From assembly GCA_034521715.1 (NCBI GenBank), contig JAXHLY010000004.1:124001-188000 (forward strand): a stretch of 64,000 nt of DNA. The letters run 5' to 3'. Below the pieces are notes generated by a model that saw only the letters and a program-made list of their open reading frames with translations, was not told where the DNA came from and did no database searches. The stretch is from Methylohalomonas sp034521715. Lineage in GTDB: Bacteria > Pseudomonadota > Gammaproteobacteria > Methylohalomonadales > Methylohalomonadaceae. Made by a program: the position numbers and the translations under genes. Within the stretch, counting starts at the first letter, position 1. Each line of letters starts with the position of its first letter. This document shows, one piece after another, positions 9,852 to 17,959 of this stretch.

Positions 9852-10226
9852 TCAACCGGCGACCTTGCCCGCCTTTTCCTTGTTGACCTTTTCCTTGATG
9901 CGGGCGGCCTTGCCGCGCAGTTCACGCATGTGGTAAAGCTTGGCCTGGTGCACATCGCCGCGGCGCTTGACCTGGATTTCGGCAATCGATGGGCTGTAGG
10001 TCTGAAACACGCGTTCCACACCCTCGCCGTAGGAAATCTTGCGCACGGTAAAGGCCGAATTCAGCCCGCGGTTACGCTTGGCGATGACCACGCCCTCGAA
10101 TGCCTGCAGGCGGACGCGCTCGCCTTCCTTCACGCGGACCTGCACCGTCACCGTGTCACCAGCGGCGAATTCCGGGATCTCCCGGGTCATCTGTTCCGCT
10201 TCCAGTTGATCTATGATGTTGCTCAT
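9852..10226 (-). CDS. rplS: 50S ribosomal protein L19
   Basis: A 124-residue ribosomal protein L19, at the 30S-50S interface of the large subunit. Recognised from FAAGDTVTVQVRVKEGER, the block FEGVVIAKRNRGLNSAFTVRK, and GVERVFQTYSPSI. ATG 10226 is preferred over a TTG two codons upstream because GGAG lies eight bases before it. It is the last gene of the conserved rpsP-rimM-trmD-rplS operon and is followed by a strong hairpin terminator. Confidence 0.96.
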   Translation of the reverse strand: MSNIIDQLEAEQMTREIPEFAAGDTVTVQVRVKEGERVRLQAFEGVVIAKRNRGLNSAFTVRKISYGEGVERVFQTYSPSIAEIQVKRRGDVHQAKLYHMRELRGKAARIKEKVNKEKAGKVAG

Positions 10227-10289
10227 GTTCAAGACTCCACAGCCTTAATATTGAATAATCCTGTAACCCCGAATTCCTGAGCGCGAACA

Positions 10290-11027
10290 CTACTCCTGTT
10301 CACGCAGGAATTCATCCAGCAATGCCTGTTCTTCCGCACTCAGCCGGTCCCGTTCAATCAGGTCCGGGCGCCGCTGCCAGGTCCGTCCCAGTGCCTGCTT
10401 CAGCCGCCAGCAGCGGATATTTTCATGATCGCCGGACAGCAGCACTGCCGGCACCGCCCGGCCATCGATGACTTCCGGCCGTGTGTAATGCGGGCAATCC
10501 AGCAAGCCCGCGGCGAACGAATCCGCCTCCACCGAACCGGCATCGCCGACCACCCCGGGCTGACGCCTGGCCACGGCATCGATCATGACCATGCCCGGCA
10601 GTTCACCGCCGCTGAGAACATAGTCGCCTATGGACCATTCCTCATCGACTTCCGCGGCGATAACGCGCTCGTCGACACCCTCGTAACGCCCGGCCACCAG
10701 GATCAGCTGGGTATTGGCGGCCAGTTGTTCCACACCGGCCTGGTCCAACCGCCGGCCCTGGGGCGAACAGTAAATCACTTTCGCCTGCGGCAGTGCCGCC
10801 CGCGCCGCCCGGATGGCATCACGCAACGGCTGCACCAGCATCACCATGCCTGGGCCGCCGCCATACGGTTTGTCATCCACCGACTGGTGCCTGTCCTGCG
10901 TATAGTCGCGCGGATTCCAGCACTCCAGACTCATCAATCCCTTTTTCACCGCGCGGCCGGTCACACCGTAATCCGTCACCGCGGCAAACATCTCCGGGAA
11001 CAGCGTGACCACGCCTATTTTCAACAT
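10290..11027 (-). CDS. trmD: tRNA (guanine-N1)-methyltransferase TrmD
   Basis: A 245-residue SPOUT-class enzyme that methylates G37 of tRNAs using S-adenosylmethionine, preventing +1 frameshifting. The N-terminus has LFPEMF and the motif DDKPYGGGPGMVM. The trefoil-knot cofactor site is GRYEGVDERVI followed by WSIGDYVLSGGELP. The C-terminal region (GDHENIRCWRLKQALGRT) is the tRNA-binding part. The gene is complete. Its ATG overlaps the last base of the upstream rimM stop codon, so the two are probably translationally coupled. Confidence 0.96.
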   Translation of the reverse strand: MLKIGVVTLFPEMFAAVTDYGVTGRAVKKGLMSLECWNPRDYTQDRHQSVDDKPYGGGPGMVMLVQPLRDAIRAARAALPQAKVIYCSPQGRRLDQAGVEQLAANTQLILVAGRYEGVDERVIAAEVDEEWSIGDYVLSGGELPGMVMIDAVARRQPGVVGDAGSVEADSFAAGLLDCPHYTRPEVIDGRAVPAVLLSGDHENIRCWRLKQALGRTWQRRPDLIERDRLSAEEQALLDEFLREQE

Positions 11028-11554
11028 CAGTCTGCCGCCGCCTCCGGCTGCCAGTCCACCGTGATCGTGCCGGCATCGACATCGACGGCCAGCACATAGT
11101 GATCCGCCACGTACGGAATCAGTTGTTCGCGCCCGGCCTCGTTCCTGACGACCAGAACATCATTGGCGCCGGTCTCTTCGAGCCCGACCACGTGTCCCAG
11201 GGATTCACCGTTATCACGGCAAACCTCAAGACCGATCAAATCAAACCAGTAATATTCACCCGCCGGCAACGGCGGCAACTGATCACGGCTGACCGCGATA
11301 TCGGCACCAATCAGCGCCCGTGCCGCATCGCGATCCCCGATGCCTTCCAGATCCGCGACCAGGCCCTTGCCCTGGGAACGGCCATGACACAATGTATAGG
11401 GCCGCCATGCATTGTCATGGAACAGCCACCACTGCGGATATGAAAATATATTGTCGCGCGGCCGCGTGAAGGACAGGATTTTGACCGAGCCATGAATACC
11501 GTGGATACCGACCACCTGCCCCAGCGTGACCCGTCGCGTCTCCTTATCGCTCAT
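11027..11554 (-). CDS. rimM: 16S rRNA processing protein RimM
   Basis: A 175-residue factor for maturation of the 30S head. It has an N-terminal RimM barrel (VTLGQVVGIHGIHGSVKI) and a C-terminal PRC-barrel (GEYYWFDLIGLEV, then the characteristic TGANDVLVV and ELLIPY-like QLIPYVADHYV). Length and order, between rpsP and trmD, are canonical. It touches trmD at base 11027. Confidence 0.95.
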   Translation of the reverse strand: MSDKETRRVTLGQVVGIHGIHGSVKILSFTRPRDNIFSYPQWWLFHDNAWRPYTLCHGRSQGKGLVADLEGIGDRDAARALIGADIAVSRDQLPPLPAGEYYWFDLIGLEVCRDNGESLGHVVGLEETGANDVLVVRNEAGREQLIPYVADHYVLAVDVDAGTITVDWQPEAAAD

Positions 11555-11611
11555 CGACCTGAGTTCCTGCCAATGCAGCAGCAGGCATTGCGGCGATACC
11601 CGATGACGTGA

Positions 11612-11866
11612 TCAGGCGCTCTTCTGCTTCTGGTATTCTTTCAAAAGCTTACTGACCCGCTCGGAAGGCCTGGCGCCGTGCGATGTCCAGTAGGCCATGC
11701 GTTCGGTATCGATCTGCAACGGCACTTCATTGCCCTGGGCGATGGGATTGAAAAAGCCCAGGCGCTCGATATTGCGGCCGTCACGTGCGCGGCGGCTGTC
11801 GCTGACTACGATGTGGTAAAAGGGGCGCTTCTTGGCGCCGCCGCGTGCCAATCGAATGGTAACCAT
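11612..11866 (-). CDS. rpsP: 30S ribosomal protein S16
   Basis: An 84-residue small-subunit protein beginning MVTIRLARGGAKKRPFYHIV, the universally recognisable S16 start. A longer frame reaches 11917, but the extra 17 residues are not part of the family, and AGAGG precedes ATG 11866 by about nine bases. It is the first gene of the rpsP-rimM-trmD-rplS operon. Confidence 0.96.
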   Translation of the reverse strand: MVTIRLARGGAKKRPFYHIVVSDSRRARDGRNIERLGFFNPIAQGNEVPLQIDTERMAYWTSHGARPSERVSKLLKEYQKQKSA

Positions 11867-12126
11867 ACTCTGTTTAACCTCTGTAGTTTCCTGCACAAAC
11901 AGCCCGATGCAAAACAACTGAGGTGTTTTGAATCACGCCGTCGAACATGCATTCCCGGCAATCCGCAGAACGGACCCCGGTTCCCAAAAACGCGCTATTT
12001 TACGGCATCTTGCTGAAAATAAAAGGGGTATTTCCGGATTCCCGGCGACACATGGCGTTTTTCGAGGCATCGGTTATCATAGCGGCCATCTGCAGCCGCC
12101 CATAATAATAACCATCCCGGGGGCCC

Positions 12127-12714
12127 ATGCCGGAACCAACCGAGGATCTGCTGGAGGCCAAACGCCAACTGCGCCGGTCGGTGATCGCCCGGCGTGACGC
12201 CCTGTCCGAATCCAACCGGGCCGAGGCCAGCCGCCTGATCCGGTCACGGCTGCTGACCCTGCCCGTTGTCCAGGCGGCCGAATCCATATTCATCTTCATA
12301 TCCTACTCGACCGAGGTCGATACCCACCCGATGATAGACACCCTGCTCGAGGCCGGGCGCCGGATCGCGGTGCCGAAGATCATCGATAAAACCACCATGC
12401 TGTCGGTCCCGCTGCGGGGCTGGGAGGAGCTGGAGCCCGGTAAAATGGGCATCCTGACCCCGATCAGCAGCGAGCATGACCAGGGGCCGTTCGATGTCGC
12501 CGTGACGCCCGGCGTCGCCTTTACCGAAACCGGCGAGCGGCTCGGTTACGGCCGCGGCTATTACGACCGCTGGTTTGCCAGCCACGATGTCGCAGCCAGG
12601 GTCGCAGTAGCGTTCGAGGAACAGATCGTCGATACCGTACCAACGGATGCATACGATCTGCCGGTGGATATTATCGTTACCGAACGCCGGTTGATCCGGC
12701 GCAAACCCTGCTGA
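12127..12714 (+). CDS. 5-formyltetrahydrofolate cyclo-ligase
   Basis: A 195-residue enzyme of the MTHFS family (YgfA/FAU1-like) that converts 5-formyl-THF to 5,10-methenyl-THF with ATP. Diagnostic features are the basic N-terminal helix (KRQLRRSVIARRDAL), IFIFISYSTEVDTHPMI, and the signature VTPGVAFTETGERLGYGRGYYDR with its glycine-rich nucleotide-binding loop. Length is typical. In many gammaproteobacteria the 6S RNA gene lies just upstream of this gene. The 260 bases between rpsP and this start could hold it, but I could not recognise its fold. Confidence 0.93.
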   Translation: MPEPTEDLLEAKRQLRRSVIARRDALSESNRAEASRLIRSRLLTLPVVQAAESIFIFISYSTEVDTHPMIDTLLEAGRRIAVPKIIDKTTMLSVPLRGWEELEPGKMGILTPISSEHDQGPFDVAVTPGVAFTETGERLGYGRGYYDRWFASHDVAARVAVAFEEQIVDTVPTDAYDLPVDIIVTERRLIRRKPC

Positions 12715-12768
12715 TCCGCACACACCCCCCCTGCTCAAGAGAAATCCATACCCGGAATCAACTGTCTC

Positions 12769-13506
12769 CTAACCACGTTCAAACTCTTCCAGTTCGAACA
12801 CCATCCCGCCGGCGAAGGTCTGCATGCCCTCCCGGCCCAGCACCTTGCCGGTCGTCGTTTCCTTGCGTACCGATTTCACCAGTCCGACACCAGGTGCATA
12901 CCAGTCCGTCTTGTCGACAATGATATCCGTGCGGCCGATATAGTTGCCGGCATCGTAATTGGGCGTCCGCCCCGTAGCCTGGACGCGCAGGCAATTGTCA
13001 AAACGGCCGGCGGGGACTTTCACGCTGTCATCAGTCGCCTCGATAACATATTTGAGTTTGACCGGTGCATGAATCCAGTATTCACTGCGCTGAGGCGGCC
13101 CGGTCCTATAAAGGGCGATCGTTTCAGCCACTTCAGACCATGAAGTACCCGGCTGTAGCGGGTATTTCAGTACCGTATGCCGATCATCCGGCACTGCGGT
13201 TGGGGTTTTCTGATCGTGACGTCGGGTGGCAATACGAAAAATACCCTCATCATTCTGTTCATAAAATACATGCATTCCCGCAAGCGTCGTACGCACGGGG
13301 ACTGACTCGCCCTGCCAGTCCCGTGGTTGCGTTACCTGGATAATATATTTCTTGGTTTCCATTCCATCCATGGTCGTCGACTTGATGTTGTAACGCCAGT
13401 ACGTCCCCGGATCGAGCGGAAAATACGTCTGCCGGTCATTACTGCAGGCAGTGAGCAACATCGCAAAAAGAAGCAATACAACTACGAAAGTAGTTTGATA
13501 CGTCAT
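12769..13506 (-). CDS. Hypothetical lipoprotein
   Basis: A 245-residue predicted lipoprotein. The signal sequence (MTYQTTFVVVLLLFAMLLTAC) ends in the lipobox LTAC, with lipidation predicted at C21. The mature part begins YFPLDPGTYWRYNIKS and looks like an all-beta fold; phrases such as PLDPGTYWRY and VPAGRFDNCLRV are typical of a loosely defined family of secreted bacterial proteins. No function is assigned. It lies 22 bases downstream of the bile-acid-symporter-like gene on the same strand and may share its transcript. It converges on the cyclo-ligase gene. Confidence 0.8.
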   Translation of the reverse strand: MTYQTTFVVVLLLFAMLLTACSNDRQTYFPLDPGTYWRYNIKSTTMDGMETKKYIIQVTQPRDWQGESVPVRTTLAGMHVFYEQNDEGIFRIATRRHDQKTPTAVPDDRHTVLKYPLQPGTSWSEVAETIALYRTGPPQRSEYWIHAPVKLKYVIEATDDSVKVPAGRFDNCLRVQATGRTPNYDAGNYIGRTDIIVDKTDWYAPGVGLVKSVRKETTTGKVLGREGMQTFAGGMVFELEEFERG

Positions 13507-13528
13507 TGTTGTTCTGGCCTGTTACTTA

Positions 13529-14473
13529 TCATTGTTGCCGGCGGCGTGACCAGCAGGCGGCAAGCAGTGCGCCACTGAGATTATGCCAGATACTGAACAG
13601 CGCACCCGGCAGCGCACTTAGCGGTGTAAAATACTTCAGTGCCAGCGCCACGCCCAGTCCCGAGTTCTGCATGCCGACTTCAATGGCCAGTGTCCTGGCA
13701 ATGACCGGGCTGTAACCGGTAAGCCGCGCCAGCGTATAACCGACCGCCAAGCCCAGGCTATTATGCAGTATTACGGCCAGCGCCACAGCCATTGCCGTTT
13801 GCGACAGCTCGTCGTGATTGAGGGCAACGATAATACCGATGATAAGGATGACAGCCAGCATCGATAGCGGCGCAAACCATTGTTCCATATAGCGGGCATG
13901 GGCCTGCAGCCAGCGCCTGACCAGCAACCCGGCCAATACCGGCAGGACAATGATAAGCAGGATATCAAGCAGCATACCGGTAACTGGTACTGGTACCCGC
14001 TGGCCAATATAGAGCCAGGTCAGCAACGGCGTCATGACGACCGCCAGCAGGGTCGAGACACTTGTCAGTGTAATGGACAGGGCGACATCTCCACGTGCCA
14101 GATAACAGATGATGTTCGACGCGGTGCCGCCGGGACAGGCACCGACCAGTACCAACCCGGCCACAACGGCCAGCGGCAGCTCGAGCGCATAACCAAGCCC
14201 CCAGGCGATCAGCGGCATCAGCCCATACTGCAGCAGCAGACCGGTGCCGATCACGCCCGGCCGTTTAACGACATTGAGAAAATTGTCCGGCGTCAGCGTC
14301 ATGCCCATACCGAACATCACCACGCCGAGTAACGGCATGATGGCCGGCTTGAGACCGGTCAGTAACTGCGGCTGCCAGTAAGCCAGTATGCTGAACAGGA
14401 TGGCACCAAGCGGAAAATACAGTATGGTCTGCCGCATAACCGGCATCATACCTGTCCCGTATGGCCGGAACAC
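13529..14473 (-). CDS. BASS-family (bile acid:sodium symporter-like) transporter
   Basis: A membrane protein of up to 314 residues with about nine to ten hydrophobic segments. Family features include PLLGVVMFGMGMTLTPDNF, the motif VLVGACPGGTASNIICYLARGDVALS with its conserved GGTASN helix break, and the second repeat's AIEVGMQNSGLGVALA. Bacterial BASS proteins take up organic anions with sodium (for example pantoate or 2-keto acids); the substrate here is unknown. The start is uncertain: GTG 14473, or ATGs at 14449, 14446 or 14437. It diverges from the PQQ dehydrogenase gene. Confidence 0.9.
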   Translation of the reverse strand: MFRPYGTGMMPVMRQTILYFPLGAILFSILAYWQPQLLTGLKPAIMPLLGVVMFGMGMTLTPDNFLNVVKRPGVIGTGLLLQYGLMPLIAWGLGYALELPLAVVAGLVLVGACPGGTASNIICYLARGDVALSITLTSVSTLLAVVMTPLLTWLYIGQRVPVPVTGMLLDILLIIVLPVLAGLLVRRWLQAHARYMEQWFAPLSMLAVILIIGIIVALNHDELSQTAMAVALAVILHNSLGLAVGYTLARLTGYSPVIARTLAIEVGMQNSGLGVALALKYFTPLSALPGALFSIWHNLSGALLAACWSRRRQQ

Positions 14474-14496
14474 GAACTCCCCGCTAAACTGTTGTC

Positions 14497-16267
14497 ATGA
14501 CAAATAAAATTCAATACCTGCCGATCCTTGTATTATTGCTCGGCGGCTGTGCCGGCGGGGATGACGACATCACAAACAGCGACTGGACACTGTACGGCAA
14601 TAACTACGGCAACCAGCGCTATAGTCCTCTTGCACAGGTCAACCGCGACAACGTTTCGCAATTGACACTCGCCTGGCGCTACGAGACCGGCAGAAAGGCG
14701 ACTTTTCAGACCAACCCGTTAATCAGGAACGGCGTGATGTATATCAGCACGCCGTTTAACGATGTTGTTGCACTCGACGCCGCCAGTGGCGAGGAAATCT
14801 GGCGCTACCATCATCAACTGCGCGACCATGATTACTGCCGCGGGCCGGCCAATCGCGGCGTGGCACTGAGTCACGGCAAGGTGATCATGGGCACGATTGA
14901 TGCCCGCCTTGTTGCACTCGATCAGGAAACCGGCTCGGTCGTCTGGGATAAACCCATTACTGATCCCCATGCCGGCACTGGCGAATCGCTGCGACCGGTC
15001 ATGGATATGACCGAACTCGAGGGTGCGACCCAGACCGGTCATTCCGGTTATACCGCGAATATGGCACCGCAGGTGTTCGAGGATAAGGTCTATATCGGCA
15101 TCTCCGGCGCCGGCTATGGATTGCATCTTGAGCAGGACCGCGACGGCAGGGCTGTGCTGTCAGTCGGCGGTTTCGCCGGTGGCGGTCATGGACTGCGCGG
15201 TTTCCTCGTCGCTTACGATGTCGACACCGGTGACGAGATATGGCGTTGGTATCCGGTCACGGGACCGGACTGGGCCGGTGATTTCGTGACCGAAACGGCC
15301 TACGGCGTCGGGCTGAATCGCGATATTGCCGCTGAAAAAGCAGCGGCGAAGCAATACACCGAAACCTGGCGCCTGAGGTGGCGGATCGATCTTTACCACG
15401 CCGGCGCTGGATACCGAACGCGGCCTGATCTTCCTCGGTACCGGCAACCCATCGCCGCAGATTGAGGATTCCACCCGCCCCGGCGACAACCTGCATACTG
15501 TCAGTCTTGTCGCCCTCGATGCCAGGACCGGCGAAAAGATCTGGCACTATCAACAGGTGCCGCATGACCGCTGGGGTTATGATGTCGCCAGCCCGCCGGT
15601 ACTGTTCGATGTGGAGCACGAAGGCGAGACCGTCCCCGCGGTCGGCCAGGCCAGCAAGCTCGGCTGGCTGTTCGTGCATGATCGCCGCGATGGCAAACTG
15701 CTGTATCTCTCCGAACCGTTCGTGCCACAGGAAAATCTGTTCGCCCGGCCGACGTCGGCAGGCGTACGCATTTCACCCGGCACCCTCGGCGCCGTGTCAT
15801 GGACACCGATCGCCGTAAATCCGGAAACCCGGACTGCCTTCATCCCCGGCATCGATCAGGCGGCCATGTTTTACACGCGCAGACTCAAAGCCGCCGGTGA
15901 ACAGGAAGTACACAGTTATGCATTCTTCCAGCAGGCCGACGAGGATGACCGCGGCCTGCTCACGGCCATCGACACGCACGACGGGAAAATCCGCTGGCAG
16001 CGGGATCTGCCAGGCTCGCTGGTCGGTGGCGCCCTGGCCACCGCCGGCGGTCTGGTGTTCACCGGCGAGGGTAACGGCCGTTTCAATGCCTTCGACTCCA
16101 GTACCGGCGAGCTGCTGTGGCAATTCAGGACCGACTATGGCGTCAACGCACCGCCAGTGACCTATGCCGTAGACGGGACGCAATATATTGCGGTAGCGGC
16201 AGGCGGCAACAGCCTGTTCGGTTACGAGACCGGAGATGAAATACTGGTATTCAGTCTGGTCGAGTAA
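14497..16267 (+). CDS. PQQ-dependent dehydrogenase-type quinoprotein lipoprotein (one frameshift)
   Basis: A beta-propeller quinoprotein of about 590 residues. The N-terminus (PILVLLLGGCAGG) has a lipobox, so it is probably membrane-anchored on the periplasmic side. The mature start (DWTLYGNNYGNQRYSPLAQVN) and repeated blades with W-motifs (VALDAASGEEIWRY, VALDARTGEKIWHYQ, FNAFDSSTGELLWQF) define the PQQ-propeller superfamily. The frame breaks near 15376; removing one base (ctg a ggtggcgga) restores GGGSIFTTPALDTERG. There is no cytochrome domain. The substrate is unknown and no PQQ-synthesis genes are in the window. Confidence 0.85.
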
Positions 16268-16375
16268 CGGGCGCAGCGATAGTACATAACAGTATCAAGC
16301 ATTGCTGACTTTAAATACGGCAGAGAATAAATAAGCATATCAGTCACGCCACTGGCTTCCTCTTTCCCTGGACCC
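16268..16375. other. Intergenic, nothing recognised
   Basis: The bases between the PQQ dehydrogenase and the Crp-like remnant. I see no gene, hairpin terminator or promoter that I would defend. Confidence 0.4.
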
Positions 16376-16618
16376 CTGCCGAATAACCGGCCTGGTACGG
16401 CCCGGGAAGTGATCGCCAATATGCTTGGTGTACGCCGCGAAGGCGTTACTGAAGCGGCCGGTAAGTTACAGCGGCAAGGGGTGATCGAGTATCATCGAGG
16501 ACATATCACGGTTAATGACCGCAATAAGCTCGAGAAAATGTGTTGTGAGTGCTATGCCGTGGTCAGGAAGGAAACCGACCGCCTGTTACATTACCTGCCA
16601 CAAAATCAGTTTGACTAA
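16376..16618 (+). pseudogene. C-terminal remnant of a Crp/Fnr-type regulator
   Basis: Only the winged-helix DNA-binding end of a Crp/Fnr-family protein is left. The readable part, from about 16397 (TAREVIANMLGVRREGVTEA), contains the recognition helix, followed by IEYHRGHITVNDRNKLE and ending CCECYAVVRKETDRLL. That ending is typical of the subfamily with a C-terminal CECY motif. There is no cyclic-nucleotide-binding domain upstream. A GTG at 16409 could in theory start a 69-residue product, but without a sensor domain a decayed gene is more likely. Confidence 0.7.
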
Positions 16619-16832
16619 AACCCTGACGTAACACGGCAACGGGTCATAATCGATCTGCATCTGTGGCATAACGAACAGACCAGTAGATAGCTTTCCAGCG
16701 ATACTTACACATTGGGCATCTCTACTGCAGTGTCTGTCTACTCGATAGAAAGTGCTGCATTCACTCATTAAAACACATATATAAGCGCAGCCAATCGAAT
16801 TTACGTTTTATCACATACTCCAGGATATCCAC

Positions 16833-17009
16833 ATGAACAAAAACCAGATTAAGGGACAGGCGAAACAGGCGCAGGGCCGGATCAAGGAAACCACCGGTAG
16901 GCTGACAGGTAACAAAAGTCTGGAGAATAAAGGCAAGGCCCAAAAGACGGCCGGCAAGGTCCAGGAAAATTACGGCGATCTCAAAACAATCATGACCAGA
17001 AATTGCTGA
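16833..17009 (+). CDS. CsbD-family small stress protein
   Basis: A 58-residue hydrophilic protein beginning MNKNQIKGQAKQAQGRIKET, with internal pseudo-repeats (GQAKQAQGRIKE and GKAQKTAGKVQE). This is the CsbD pattern, a family of abundant general-stress-induced small proteins of unknown biochemistry. The last residues (TIMTRNC) depart from the family's usual ending, so the C-terminus may be altered. It follows a 200-base non-coding stretch after the Crp-like remnant. Confidence 0.85.
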   Translation: MNKNQIKGQAKQAQGRIKETTGRLTGNKSLENKGKAQKTAGKVQENYGDLKTIMTRNC

Positions 17010-17269
17010 TTTTCCGATCGCAGTTCCGACAGATTTTCCAATGTATTAACTATCAATGAGTTGAATAAAGATAAAAAAGTCGGACCAATGTCTGATTCCG
17101 AAAGTATTCCCTTGCGTATTTACTTCTTGTAAGCGTACCGCCGGGAATGGGTCAGACAAACCTGACCCGTTCGTGTACACAAGCGCATGAGCGGGTTATT
17201 TTTATAATTAACAATATGTTAAATTTCTGCGGTTTTTTTCTGGCCCAATGTGCGGTAGCGTACAGAATC

Positions 17270-17412
17270 ATAACACCCCTAATACTAGCTTGTGCCGACT
17301 GGGTCCTCACATCTCCTTCCTGCGGAACGCCAAGGTCCCCCAGCGTTCCGTCAGATAGGGATTCAGGTATTGGCCCGTTGCACTGGATGATTGTCCATGC
17401 AACGGGTTTTTT
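17270..17412 (+). ncRNA. Candidate structured small RNA ending in an intrinsic terminator
   Basis: No credible coding frame covers this interval, but it folds well on the plus strand. A GGAACGC / GCGTTCC hairpin lies around 17322-17348, and a 9-bp terminator stem with a run of six T follows at 17374-17412. A pyrimidine-rich CATCTCCTTCC segment before the first hairpin is complementary to ribosome-binding sites. A TAATACT-like -10 is at 17280. No gene upstream needs this terminator: the nearest plus-strand gene ends 365 bases earlier. I recognise no Rfam family. The 5' end is a guess. Confidence 0.4.
17374..17412 (+). terminator. Strong rho-independent terminator
   Basis: The 9-bp perfect stem CCCGTTGCA / TGCAACGGG has a loop containing a further TGGA/TCCA pairing, and is followed by six T residues. 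It lies far from any plus-strand coding gene, which suggests that it ends a small RNA. Confidence 0.85.
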
Positions 17413-17538
17413 GTAACTGGTCATTAATTACTCAGCAAAGCCCTGAATAAGCCCCTTGCAGGACCTACCAGGGATTGATTCCCTGACATTATTTTGAATT
17501 ACAAGCTGCAGACTGTATGGCAATCGACAGATTGCACT

Positions 17539-17754
17539 TTAGTCTTCATCATCGGTAAGGATGTGGCCGAGATAGCCACCGGCTGCTGCGCCACCAAGTA
17601 TACCAACAGTACTGCCACCGGTAAGAACGCCGCCCGCAACACCACCGGCACCGGCGCCTATCGCAGTATTCTGCTCCTGCTCCGACAAGTTCGCGCAACC
17701 GCTCAGACCGAGCAATATGGTAGCCATCGAGATGGATTTTCCGTGTAAATGCAT
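17539..17754 (-). CDS. Glycine-zipper lipoprotein (OsmB-like)
   Basis: A 71-residue small lipoprotein. The signal ends in the lipobox LSGC. It is followed by an alternating glycine/alanine segment (AIGAGAGGVAGGVLTGG, then GILGGAAAGGYLGH) typical of glycine-zipper outer-membrane lipoproteins such as OsmB, which are often induced by osmotic or stationary-phase stress. The mature end is acidic (TDDED). The N-terminus is uncertain: a better ribosome-binding site (AGAGG) precedes an out-of-frame ATG just upstream, so a one-base error in the signal-peptide region is possible. It stands alone, divergent from CsbD. Confidence 0.75.
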   Translation of the reverse strand: MHLHGKSISMATILLGLSGCANLSEQEQNTAIGAGAGGVAGGVLTGGSTVGILGGAAAGGYLGHILTDDED

Positions 17755-17914
17755 TCATTCGAATTACCTCTGGGCCTGTAATCGGAAAGATTCCCAGCCC
17801 AACAGGCAAAATACAGGAATCCAGGAATTCCGTCGGTGCGCTGGCGCGCTAAGGCCGATGACGTAGACGGGAGTCTGTATACTGATCGCAAAGGCGGTCC
17901 AGTCACGATCAAAA

Positions 17915-17935
17915 AAAGGGGCCAGAGGCCCCTTT
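17915..17935 (-). terminator. Terminator after pnp
   Basis: Stem AAAGGGGCC / GGCCCCTTT with a 3-base loop (AGA). The A run on the plus strand at 17911-17917 supplies a T run on the minus strand. It lies 25 bases beyond the pnp stop and ends the rimP-to-pnp operon. Confidence 0.8.
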
Positions 17936-17959
17936 CTTTAATTCCCTCGTCCGCCCGTC

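Noticed and set aside
11867..12126. 6S RNA upstream of the 5-formyl-THF cyclo-ligase
   Set aside because: Position and length would allow it, but I could not recognise the long hairpin with a central bubble. A covariance search with the 6S model over this interval would decide.
17147..17424. Two overlapping open frames of 89-90 codons on opposite strands
   Set aside because: The region is better explained by structured RNA with a terminator, and neither frame has a start signal or motif.
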